The position numbers and the translations under genes were made by a program. Source: Spirochaetia bacterium UBA6919 (lineage in GTDB: Bacteria > Spirochaetota > UBA6919). From it: a stretch of 5,670 bases of DNA. The notes beneath the pieces were generated by a model. The model was not told the DNA's origin. It was given only the letters and a program-made list of their open reading frames with translations, and searched no databases. The stretch is from positions 1-5,670 of the forward strand of contig DKAT01000110.1 of NCBI GenBank assembly GCA_002450905.1, in the 5' to 3' direction. Positions 1 through 5,667 of the stretch are shown piece after piece; position 1 is the stretch's first letter; each line of letters opens with the position of its first letter.

Positions 1-1
1 A

Positions 2-22
2 ATTATGCAATGACTCTAATAT
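2..22 (+). repeat. Left copy of a 21-bp inverted repeat at the window ends
   Basis: The sequence ATTATGCAATGACTCTAA followed by TAT matches the reverse complement of 5647-5667 at 20 of 21 positions; the single difference is A10 versus G. It sits one base from the window edge. Such a match is far beyond chance in 5.7 kb. Its identity (insertion-sequence end, dispersed repeat or promoter element) cannot be decided from this window. Confidence 0.5.
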
Positions 23-309
23 AAGGCGGGGAAAAAGTTAAATTATAGGTATTAATAATAAAAAATGAAATAAATGAAACAATTAATTGGAAAAAAGTTA
101 GAAGAATAAATTTTAAATATTTAGTCCTATATTCAAAACTTTTATTAGATGAGAATATACGAAGGTTTCAAAAGTTACAGATCAATATAAATTCCATATT
201 ATTAACAATATTAAGCTGATTTTTATATTTATATGACTTGTTTAAGTAAGTAATAATATTAGTGTGAAATTAAATTTGATAAAATACATAATCAGTTGCT
301 AGATTTTTT
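23..309. other. AT-rich non-coding region downstream of the por terminator
   Basis: No credible open reading frame or RNA gene on either strand. The only GC-rich patch is GGCGGGG at 25-31, directly after the terminal repeat. The octamer AAAAGTTA recurs here and in the terminator region. I see nothing else recognisable. Confidence 0.5.
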
Positions 310-314
310 AAAAG

Positions 315-348
315 TTACCAAGAAATTTAATTATAGATTTCTTGGTAA
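315..348 (-). terminator. Probable intrinsic terminator of the por operon
   Basis: A perfect 12-bp inverted repeat (TTACCAAGAAAT, 315-326, and its complement 337-348) encloses a 10-nt loop. On the transcribed minus strand the stem is followed by C then UUUU (314-310), and a run of six U precedes the stem (354-349). It lies 35 nt past the porD stop. Only four pairs are GC and the 3' U-run is short, so it may be leaky. The minus strand is favoured because on the plus strand the stem is followed by A residues and no gene points at it. Confidence 0.5.
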
Positions 349-383
349 AAAAAAGTTATATAATACACAATAGTATTATTAAT

Positions 384-611
384 TTAATCTTCTTTAGCAT
401 TAGCCATTACCATAGTTATACAGTTTCTATCAAGTACATCTTTACACACATAGACACAAATTGCACATCCTTTGCATCTGTTTTCATCAACCCAAGCTGA
501 TTTTTTGTGATTATCGAACATTAAGGTATTTGCCTCAGGACAGTAATCTGTACACATTTTACATTTATATTCAGCACATTTTTTTGTATCTACATTTGCT
601 ACATAATACAT
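384..611 (-). CDS. porD: 2-oxoacid:ferredoxin oxidoreductase delta subunit, 2x[4Fe-4S] ferredoxin
   Basis: 75-residue ferredoxin-type protein, shorter than typical PorD (about 85-105). It should carry electrons from the TPP/[4Fe-4S] site of the beta subunit out to soluble ferredoxin. Seen: the first cluster motif Cys12, Cys17, Cys20, Cys24-Pro, which is C-x4-C-x2-C-x3-CP instead of the usual C-x2-C start. The second motif is Cys46, Cys49, Cys52, Cys56, a normal C-x2-C-x2-C-x3-C but followed by Lys57, not Pro. An extra Cys64 follows. Eight ligands are present, so two [4Fe-4S] clusters are expected. A GAGG site lies 6 nt before ATG, and the gene begins 12 nt after the porG stop. It is the last gene of the operon, with a probable terminator about 35 nt beyond its stop. 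The assignment as POR delta rests mainly on position and cluster motifs; the ferredoxin fold itself is secure. Confidence 0.5.
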   Translation of the reverse strand: MYYVANVDTKKCAEYKCKMCTDYCPEANTLMFDNHKKSAWVDENRCKGCAICVYVCKDVLDRNCITMVMANAKED

Positions 612-623
612 TTTCTACCTCTT

Positions 624-1334
624 TTAAGCTACTTTAGCTGCAAGTCTAATTACTAATTCAGTAGTATTGAGATCAATAGAATTTGCCATTTGAAATGTTT
701 TATTAATTACTTCCATGTTTTTTTCTAGCAATTGTTCTTTTTTCTTGAATTTTTTCTCAATTGCAGAATCCAGTGAAGCAGTTCCACCTGAAGTAACAAA
801 AGTTTTTCCTAAAAATCTTTCTCTAACAGCTTTTTCAATATCATCTTTATTCACTAGTTTAATAATTCCTAGCAACATACCCATCATTGCCATATTTGTA
901 GCTAACTCTGTACCAGCTATTTGAATAGCCAAATCTGTTGCGTTAAACTGTACAACTTTAGCATTTAAGTTTTTTAGAACTTTAATATCTTCGTCTTCAA
1001 GAATATCACGATCAGTATTTATAATGACGAGGCTATTTTTTTTAAGGCCTGTATAAAATGGCATCGTATAGGATTTACCATGTGTTATAACTTGTGGATG
1101 GAAGATCATGATGATATCTGGATAAACTACTTCTCCTACTTCATAAATAGGTTCAGTAGATGCTCTAACATATGATTCAACGGGAGCCATTCTTTTTTCA
1201 GAACCAAAAAATGGCACCAAAGATGCATAATTTCCAGCATTATCCATACAAGATCCGAGGATATGGGCAGTGGTAACAACTCCTTGTCCCCCTAACCCAG
1301 AAACCCTCATGTTATATCTTTTTTTCTTTTCCAT
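624..1334 (-). CDS. porG: 2-oxoacid (probably pyruvate):ferredoxin oxidoreductase, gamma subunit
   Basis: 236 residues, of which the first ~190 are the POR gamma domain. In the multisubunit enzymes this domain corresponds to the CoA-handling domain III of single-chain PFOR. Seen: the nucleotide-like loop GLGGQGVVTTA (13-23); FFGSEKRMAPVESYVRAS (42-59), equivalent to the family's 'FGpE.RGAPV.ay.RiS' with Met-Ala in place of the usual Gly-Ala after Arg48; PDIIMIFHP (72-80); and TNMAMMGMLLGII (146-158). After the domain there is a Lys-rich helix-like stretch (193-206) and a further ~30 residues, so the protein is about 45 residues longer than the roughly 185-residue archaeal PorG. The start at 1334 has AAAAGGAG 12 nt upstream, a rather long spacing. 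Met9 would be an alternative but falls just before the glycine loop and has no better ribosome site. It lies between porB (22 nt) and porD (12 nt). Confidence 0.5.
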   Translation of the reverse strand: MEKKKRYNMRVSGLGGQGVVTTAHILGSCMDNAGNYASLVPFFGSEKRMAPVESYVRASTEPIYEVGEVVYPDIIMIFHPQVITHGKSYTMPFYTGLKKNSLVIINTDRDILEDEDIKVLKNLNAKVVQFNATDLAIQIAGTELATNMAMMGMLLGIIKLVNKDDIEKAVRERFLGKTFVTSGGTASLDSAIEKKFKKKEQLLEKNMEVINKTFQMANSIDLNTTELVIRLAAKVA

Positions 1335-1356
1335 TAATATAAAGTTCTCCTTTTGT

Positions 1357-2253
1357 TTAGTTTGCTACGGCTTTCTTTGCTTTAGCAGCTTCTTTTTCTT
1401 CTGCTTCAATTTTTTCTAAATATTCTTTCACCTCATCTGTCATGTACTCTTCAAATGCAAATCTACTCTTCTCTTTCTCTTTGGCATCTTTAAACACTTC
1501 TTCAGTAGGAATTGAGTATTCGATGTTACAGGACGTATATGCGTGGATGAAAGTTGGTCCAAATTCTCTGGCTGCAAATATAGCTCTTCTGATAACCTTC
1601 GATGCTTTTTTAATATTTGTAGGGGATATTTTTGCAATATATACGCAACCAGCAGCTTTTGCAAGTTCAGTTGCAGGCATTTTATCAAATTTTTTACCTG
1701 TAGGAGCCATTTTTAATATTGCACCCTGTACAGACATTCCGCTTTCTTGTCCCCCTGTATTTCCATAAACTTCATTATCAAGTAAGATTGTAGTAAATTT
1801 TTCACGACGGATCCATGAGTGCATTGTCATACTAAATCCAATATCCATAGTACCGCCATCCCCTGCTATTGCAACGACATCTTTCTTTTTATCTGGGAAT
1901 CTTAGTCTGAAAGCACGGGATAGACCAGATGCAACAGCATTTTGATCTCCATAGTTTCCATATATAAATGGAACAGCCGCTTGCGAAATTGCTAAACGTC
2001 CACAACCCGCTGTACCAATAGTTACTGTTTCTTCGGGATTAGGAAGAGAGGCAAAAAATGTTCTGATGTACCATGCCATCCAACAACCAGCACACATAGG
2101 ATGCTCTTCTACTAGTTCTTTGAATTGACCCATATTATTTGCGCCGGCTTCATCCTGAGATTTTCCAAATGGACCGTAATCCACTAATTCAACATAATCT
2201 TTTGGCAAATATCTTTTAAAAAGTTTTGCTGGACTTATATATTTTAAACTCAT
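1357..2253 (-). CDS. porB: 2-oxoacid (probably pyruvate):ferredoxin oxidoreductase, beta subunit (TPP-binding)
   Basis: 298 residues, within the PorB range (about 285-330). It binds TPP-Mg and the proximal [4Fe-4S] cluster. Seen: cluster cysteines Cys54 and Cys57 in HPMCAGC, Cys84 in GTAGCGR, and a fourth candidate, Cys242, in YTSCNIEYS, the same four-cysteine layout as pyruvate:ferredoxin oxidoreductases. The TPP motif begins GDGGTMDIG (131-139) and ends at LLDNEVYGNTGGQ (157-169). The stretch between Cys84 and the TPP motif (VPFIYGNYGDQNAVASG, 94-110) lacks the PYT-W-PWIH-AFEN-like block of classical pyruvate enzymes, so the substrate pocket may differ. About 50 residues precede the first cysteine, longer than usual. 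The tail from about 275 is rich in Lys, Glu and Ala and probably helical. AAGGAG lies 6 nt before ATG. It sits 14 nt after porA and 22 nt before porG. Family certain, substrate open. Confidence 0.5.
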   Translation of the reverse strand: MSLKYISPAKLFKRYLPKDYVELVDYGPFGKSQDEAGANNMGQFKELVEEHPMCAGCWMAWYIRTFFASLPNPEETVTIGTAGCGRLAISQAAVPFIYGNYGDQNAVASGLSRAFRLRFPDKKKDVVAIAGDGGTMDIGFSMTMHSWIRREKFTTILLDNEVYGNTGGQESGMSVQGAILKMAPTGKKFDKMPATELAKAAGCVYIAKISPTNIKKASKVIRRAIFAAREFGPTFIHAYTSCNIEYSIPTEEVFKDAKEKEKSRFAFEEYMTDEVKEYLEKIEAEEKEAAKAKKAVAN

Positions 2254-2267
2254 AGGTATCTCCTTAT

Positions 2268-3452
2268 TTAAAGTTTTAAATCAGACTCCATGCCAAGTGC
2301 ATCATAAATTTCTTTCATGATTAACTCAACAGGAAGAGTCATGCCGCCATATACTCTTGGCCCTTCAATAACAATTCCGCTATTTGGAATTGCTGCTTTA
2401 ACTTCTTTACAAAGCCAGCCAATAATATTATGTTCAGGAACAATAATATGTTTGGCATTTTTAGTTGCTTCCCTAATTTCTTCGATTGGGAATGGTCTGA
2501 TGCATCGGACTTTTATGAAGCCTACACTCAAATTTTCTTCCTGAGCATATCTGTATGCTTCTCTGGACTGGGCTGCTGCACATCCAGAAGCAATTATAAA
2601 TACCTCGGCTTCAGGATAGAGAACTTCAATTGGTCCTCCAAGATAATGATAAACATATTTCATAGCACGCTTATTTGATGCCCAAATCTCTTGTTGCCAT
2701 ACAGCATGAATTAAGTAGCTCATAAAGTTTGATTTCTGAACAGGGGCATCGCGTTGGATTCTTGCTGGTGGAGTTTCATTATCCATTGCTGGAACAGCTG
2801 CTGCAATTGGATCAAATGTATTAAGTGCCATATTTTCTGGTGTCATTTCGACATACCCTTTCGCATGAGTAACAAAAAATCCTTCAGTTGAGACAGAAAC
2901 AGGTATATAGACGTCAACTTTCTCAGCGATAGCAAATGCAGCTATGGTCATGTCAAACACATCTTGCTGGTTTTCAGCATGAAGCATTACAATTCCACTA
3001 TGCATTAAATAAGCCATTTCCACATTATCGGGTTGAATAGATAACGGAGCATTTACAACTCTGGTTAGTACCCCTAAAACTACAGGCACTCTATGACCAG
3101 GCCAAGAAACGATAGCCTCTAAACCTCTTAAAAGTCCCGGACCAGAAGTCGCTGTAAATACACGGACAGCTCCTCTTGCAGCACCTGCGATAGCAGACAT
3201 AGTACCAAGCTCTTCTTCCGCCCTGTAGTATTCTTTGATGTGGCCTTGAGCATATATGTCACCGACAAGGTGCATAACCTCTGATTGTGGTGTGATAGGG
3301 TAGGCAATCGCCATATCCACACTTGATCTTTTCACAGCTTCAGCCATTGCCTGGGCACCTGTGATAAAGAATTTTTCACGTGGAGCTTCTTTTAAAAGAT
3401 AAGTAGCATCCACTAATTTTTTTTCTATTTTTGTATTTGTTGTTGTACTCAT
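2268..3452 (-). CDS. porA: 2-oxoacid (probably pyruvate):ferredoxin oxidoreductase, alpha subunit
   Basis: 394 residues, about the length usual for separate PorA subunits. It forms the alpha half of the TPP enzyme that converts a 2-oxoacid plus CoA to acyl-CoA, CO2 and reduced ferredoxin. Seen: the N-terminal POR domain with the hallmark YPITPQSE (51-58), whose Thr54 sits in the substrate-contacting YPITP motif. Then come YRAEEELGTMSAIAGAARGA (75-94), with the acidic residues of the TPP-activating region, and FTATSGPGL (99-107). The C-terminal domain II contains EVFIIASGCAAAQSREA (283-299), FIKVRCIRPFP (312-322) and GPRVYGG (364-370). Residues 195-245 form a variable linker. AAGGGAG lies 7 nt before ATG and overlaps the stop of the upstream CdhB-like gene; porB follows after 14 nt. 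It needs porB for activity, since TPP is held between the two. The family is certain. Pyruvate is the best default, but 2-oxoisovalerate or arylglyoxylate-type substrates remain possible. Confidence 0.5.
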   Translation of the reverse strand: MSTTTNTKIEKKLVDATYLLKEAPREKFFITGAQAMAEAVKRSSVDMAIAYPITPQSEVMHLVGDIYAQGHIKEYYRAEEELGTMSAIAGAARGAVRVFTATSGPGLLRGLEAIVSWPGHRVPVVLGVLTRVVNAPLSIQPDNVEMAYLMHSGIVMLHAENQQDVFDMTIAAFAIAEKVDVYIPVSVSTEGFFVTHAKGYVEMTPENMALNTFDPIAAAVPAMDNETPPARIQRDAPVQKSNFMSYLIHAVWQQEIWASNKRAMKYVYHYLGGPIEVLYPEAEVFIIASGCAAAQSREAYRYAQEENLSVGFIKVRCIRPFPIEEIREATKNAKHIIVPEHNIIGWLCKEVKAAIPNSGIVIEGPRVYGGMTLPVELIMKEIYDALGMESDLKL

Positions 3453-3464
3453 TTTTTATCTCCC

Positions 3465-4178
3465 TTATTCGACATCAGCTACATGCTCACCTTTTTTCGA
3501 CATTATAAAACTTCTGTATTCGCCATAATCTTGAGGATTTAATGATTCAAAAGTTTCATGTGGTAAAGAAGGATTTTCAGGAGGTAGAGTAGGCTTCCAT
3601 TGTATTCCTAGTTCATTTCTAACTTTAATCAGAACATCTTTGAATTTTCTAATGGTATCTGCATGTAAATCTCTTATGGATGCCATGGCTTCTTCATGCC
3701 CCATATAAGCACATAATGCGATAGTATAGCAATCAGTACCTGCCCGGATCATTCTAAGCGATAGATTTGCATAGTGGCAGTGTACACCAATAAATATACA
3801 AGCTTTGATTTTATTATCTAATATAGTTAAATTGGGGTGATTTGGATTAATCTCAGCTTTGACATCAATTTTGGGGTATTTTGGGCGGTAATCAGGCATT
3901 GGGATGATTTTGCAGTTTGGAATTTCTGATGCAAGCTCCAGAAGAGCATTTGCTTTTTCAGCAACATCTGCTTTCCAGTCCCAAAGGATTTGAGGGCCAG
4001 GAAAAATAGTTGGATTTTCTTTTGTAAGCAGTTCTTTGGCAGCATCTCTCATTGCTACTTCTTCATCTACAATATTACCATAGAGCAAAGCCTTTCCTTC
4101 TGGTGCAATTTCAACACCCATAGAGGATGCTGACTTTGGCATATAACCAGCAGGACCTACTGTTAACTTATTTGACAT
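3465..4178 (-). CDS. CODH beta/epsilon-subunit (CdhB)-like protein, first gene of the por operon
   Basis: 237 residues. The central region resembles the small non-catalytic subunit of archaeal CO dehydrogenase/acetyl-CoA synthase (CdhB/epsilon, 'CO_dh' family), which has a DHS-like nucleotide-binding fold and no metal site. Seen: a strand-turn IFPGPQILWDW (58-68), a helix 71-84, NCKIIPMPDYRP (88-99), then the second core strand CIFIGVHCHYANLSLRMIR (127-145), matching the family's 'lvi.iG.hy.yan..l' pattern. An N-terminal extension (1-50) and a Pro-rich C-terminal tail (192-237) make it longer than the roughly 170-residue archaeal subunit. No signal peptide or membrane segment is seen. A strong AAGGAG lies 6 nt before ATG. 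Only 12 nt separate it from porA, and porA's ribosome site overlaps its stop codon, so co-translation with the oxidoreductase is likely. No catalytic CODH gene is in the window. Inferred role: an accessory or fifth subunit of the 2-oxoacid oxidoreductase. The family call is from pattern memory, not a search. Confidence 0.5.
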   Translation of the reverse strand: MSNKLTVGPAGYMPKSASSMGVEIAPEGKALLYGNIVDEEVAMRDAAKELLTKENPTIFPGPQILWDWKADVAEKANALLELASEIPNCKIIPMPDYRPKYPKIDVKAEINPNHPNLTILDNKIKACIFIGVHCHYANLSLRMIRAGTDCYTIALCAYMGHEEAMASIRDLHADTIRKFKDVLIKVRNELGIQWKPTLPPENPSLPHETFESLNPQDYGEYRSFIMSKKGEHVADVE

Positions 4179-4276
4179 GCTACACTCCTTTTCTCTAATT
4201 AATCTTATTTGAAAGTTTTTGTTTTATAAAAACATTAATGAAACATTTCTTTTAATTGTATGTCTATTAAAATATT

Positions 4277-4288
4277 TTGATATATCAA
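4277..4288. promoter_or_regulatory. 12-bp perfect palindrome upstream of the operon, possible operator
   Basis: TTGATATATCAA is its own reverse complement and lies about 100 bp before the first operon gene, inside the predicted leader. The half-sites TTGAT/ATCAA look like FNR/CRP-type half-sites, but the spacer is 2 bp where FNR needs 4. It is downstream of the predicted promoter, where a repressor could act. In such AT-rich DNA a 12-bp palindrome is only weak evidence. Confidence 0.5.
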
Positions 4289-4456
4289 CTTCTGTTATAG
4301 GGATAATGGATGTAATTTAGAAATTGATCAAATTATAATTATTTTCTTATTACGATTTAAAATTAATCTATAATCCAGAGTATTGTCTGATAAATTAAAC
4401 AGATTAATATATTTATTAAATGTTAGTAAACGCATAGAATGGTAAGTATTAATGTA

Positions 4457-4485
4457 TCCTATGAGTTTGCTCAAGGAATAGTCCT
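4457..4485 (-). promoter_or_regulatory. Two mutually exclusive hairpins in the por leader
   Basis: On the minus strand a central TCCT (4477-4474) can pair with an upstream AGGA (4485-4482) or with a downstream AGGA (4460-4457). The downstream pairing is extended by TGAG/CTCA around a CAAA loop, giving 8 bp with one bulged U. The structures lie about 12 nt after the predicted transcription start. There is no U-run after either, so they are not terminators by themselves. They could be a small leader switch, an RNA-stabilising 5' structure or chance. Confidence 0.5.
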
Positions 4486-4502
4486 GTTTTTCTTAGATTC
4501 CA

Positions 4503-4531
4503 AATATATTAAAAAAAGTATTTTTCGTCAA
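4503..4531 (-). promoter_or_regulatory. Predicted sigma70-type promoter for the por operon
   Basis: On the minus strand, TTGACG (4531-4526; 5 of 6 to the -35 consensus) is followed after exactly 17 nt by TATATT (4508-4503; 4 of 6 to the -10 consensus). Transcription would start near 4497, giving a leader of about 320 nt before the CdhB-like gene. It is the best hexamer pair I found in this intergenic region. AT-rich DNA yields false promoters easily, so this is a prediction. Confidence 0.5.
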
Positions 4532-4664
4532 GTTCTTTGATTGTTTTGCTATAATAAAAAATATTATTTTATAAACTTATTTCTATATTATAAAGAATTA
4601 AAATTATCTATTCAATTTAGAGGTTATATTAAGAATAATTTATATTTAGGTGTATTATATTTTT

Positions 4665-5630
4665 TTAGGATTGAACAAGATTTGGAGGAATTTCACCAGA
4701 TAAACCCTTTATGATATTATCTGTTACCATCATGCCCATTTTATTTCTTGTTTCAATAGAGGCACTTCCAATATGGGGTAATATAACAACGTTCTTCAGA
4801 TCTATTAATCCGTTGGTCATGATCGGTTCATTCTCAAATACATCCAAACCTGCACCCCAGATTAATTTATTTTTTAATGCCTGATACAAGTCATTCTCAT
4901 TTATTACTTCGCCACGTGATGTATTTATAATTATCGCAGTCGGTTTCATAAGGGAGATTTCTTTCTCAGTAACAAGATGATATGTATTTTGAGTGAGAGG
5001 AGTATGTATAGAAATAATATCAGAGGTTTTAAATAATGTTTCTTTGTCAACATATTCTGCCTGATATTTATTTTCAATATTTTTATCTAATCTATTTCTA
5101 TTGTGGTAGAGTATTTTCATGTCCAAGCACTTTACTTTCCCAGCGAGAGACTGACCTATCTTGCCAAATCCGAGTATACCAATTGTCTTATTATGGATAT
5201 CATAACCCTGGAATAAATTAATTTCCCATCCTGTCTTCCACAATCCATCTCTTACATATCGATCTGCTTCAACTACACGACGAGACACGGCAAATATCAA
5301 CGCTAATGCCAGTTCTGCTGTAGTATCATCAAGTACACCAGGGGTATTTGTAACCATGATTCCTAAATCTTTAGCCGCTTTGATATCAATATTATTATAT
5401 CCAACACCAAAATTAGATATTATTTTAAGATCAGGATTGCTTCTAATAATCTTTTCAGTAATTTTATCATTTAAAAGGCATATTAATCCTTGTTTTCCTT
5501 CTATGTTTTGAATTATTTCATCTTCTGATAGTTTATTATCATGAATATTTACTGTAATTTCCAAGTGTTGCTCAAGATATTTTAGAATATTATCTGGTAA
5601 TTTTCTAGTAATAAATATTTTATTATTCAT
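4665..5630 (-). CDS. D-isomer 2-hydroxyacid dehydrogenase, glyoxylate/hydroxypyruvate reductase-like
   Basis: Complete 321-residue protein, the usual length for the family (about 315-335). It should reversibly reduce a 2-oxoacid such as glyoxylate or hydroxypyruvate to the D-2-hydroxyacid in the cytoplasm. Seen: an N-terminal catalytic half with the NFGVGYNNID segment (73-82) and NTPGVLDDTTAELAL (95-109), then the Rossmann motif GFGKIGQ (154-160). The catalytic set is Arg239 in TSRGE, Glu268 in ENEP and His286 in LPHIGSAS. After the second Rossmann strand the sequence is YHNRNR (175-180), with Arg178 and no acidic residue; in this family that favours NADPH over NADH (inference). The start is supported by the family-typical beginning MNNKIFITRKLP, but no Shine-Dalgarno is visible in the 16 bases before ATG. 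It is separated from the operon below by about 490 bases, so joint function with it is not implied. The family is certain; the substrate is not, and lactate or phosphoglycerate-type activity cannot be excluded. Confidence 0.5.
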   Translation of the reverse strand: MNNKIFITRKLPDNILKYLEQHLEITVNIHDNKLSEDEIIQNIEGKQGLICLLNDKITEKIIRSNPDLKIISNFGVGYNNIDIKAAKDLGIMVTNTPGVLDDTTAELALALIFAVSRRVVEADRYVRDGLWKTGWEINLFQGYDIHNKTIGILGFGKIGQSLAGKVKCLDMKILYHNRNRLDKNIENKYQAEYVDKETLFKTSDIISIHTPLTQNTYHLVTEKEISLMKPTAIIINTSRGEVINENDLYQALKNKLIWGAGLDVFENEPIMTNGLIDLKNVVILPHIGSASIETRNKMGMMVTDNIIKGLSGEIPPNLVQS

Positions 5631-5646
5631 AGTTGTTTGTCTTGTG

Positions 5647-5667
5647 ATATTAGAGTCACTGCATAAT
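5647..5667 (-). repeat. Right copy of the 21-bp inverted repeat, just upstream of the dehydrogenase
   Basis: Read on the minus strand this is ATTATGCAGTGACTCTAA followed by TAT, the partner of bases 2-22. It ends 16 bp before the dehydrogenase ATG at 5630. Its last six bases, TAATAT (5652-5647), fall where a -10 box would give a very short leader; the matching -35 would be outside the window. So it may be a repeat end that supplies or overlaps the promoter. Confidence 0.5.

Larger units (their letters stand above)
4179..4664. other. Intergenic region and por leader without a supported gene
   Basis: About 486 bases, extremely AT-rich. It separates the dehydrogenase stop from the por operon start. 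It contains the predicted promoter, leader hairpins and palindrome listed separately. No convincing terminator with a GC-containing stem follows the dehydrogenase, so read-through into the operon is possible. No tRNA, known riboswitch or CRISPR structure was seen. Confidence 0.5.

Noticed and set aside
715..924. Plus-strand 69-codon reading frame
   Set aside because: Lies antisense inside porG, with no domain and no supporting context; a shadow frame.
1440..1768. Overlapping frames on both strands (1440-1688 minus, 1442-1768 plus)
   Set aside because: Both lie inside porB, whose own frame carries the TPP and cysteine motifs; shadow frames.
2317..2678. Two plus-strand frames (2317-2544, 2430-2678)
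   Set aside because: Antisense to the conserved C-terminal domain of porA; no motif or ribosome site.
3128..3322. Minus-strand 64-codon frame within porA, and a similar 72-codon frame at 3827-4045 in the CdhB-like gene
   Set aside because: Out-of-frame overlaps of well-conserved genes, with no recognisable protein features.
4277..4288. FNR binding site
   Set aside because: Half-sites TTGAT/ATCAA are separated by 2 bp, not the 4 bp of the FNR consensus; kept only as an unspecified palindrome.
4328..4435. 35-codon minus-strand frame in the por leader, possible leader peptide
   Set aside because: No ribosome site within useful distance (nearest AGGA is about 22 nt away), and its composition is that of random AT-rich DNA ending in a run of Ile codons.
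4179..4496. TPP or other known riboswitch in the leader of a TPP-dependent enzyme
   Set aside because: I could not find the conserved THI-box sequences or any other riboswitch core I know.
4547..4570. Hairpin-like AT repeats after the dehydrogenase as its terminator
   Set aside because: The stem is short and composed only of A and T, so it would not be stable enough to call a terminator.
5036..5221. Plus-strand 61-codon frame
   Set aside because: Antisense to the Rossmann domain of the dehydrogenase; shadow frame.
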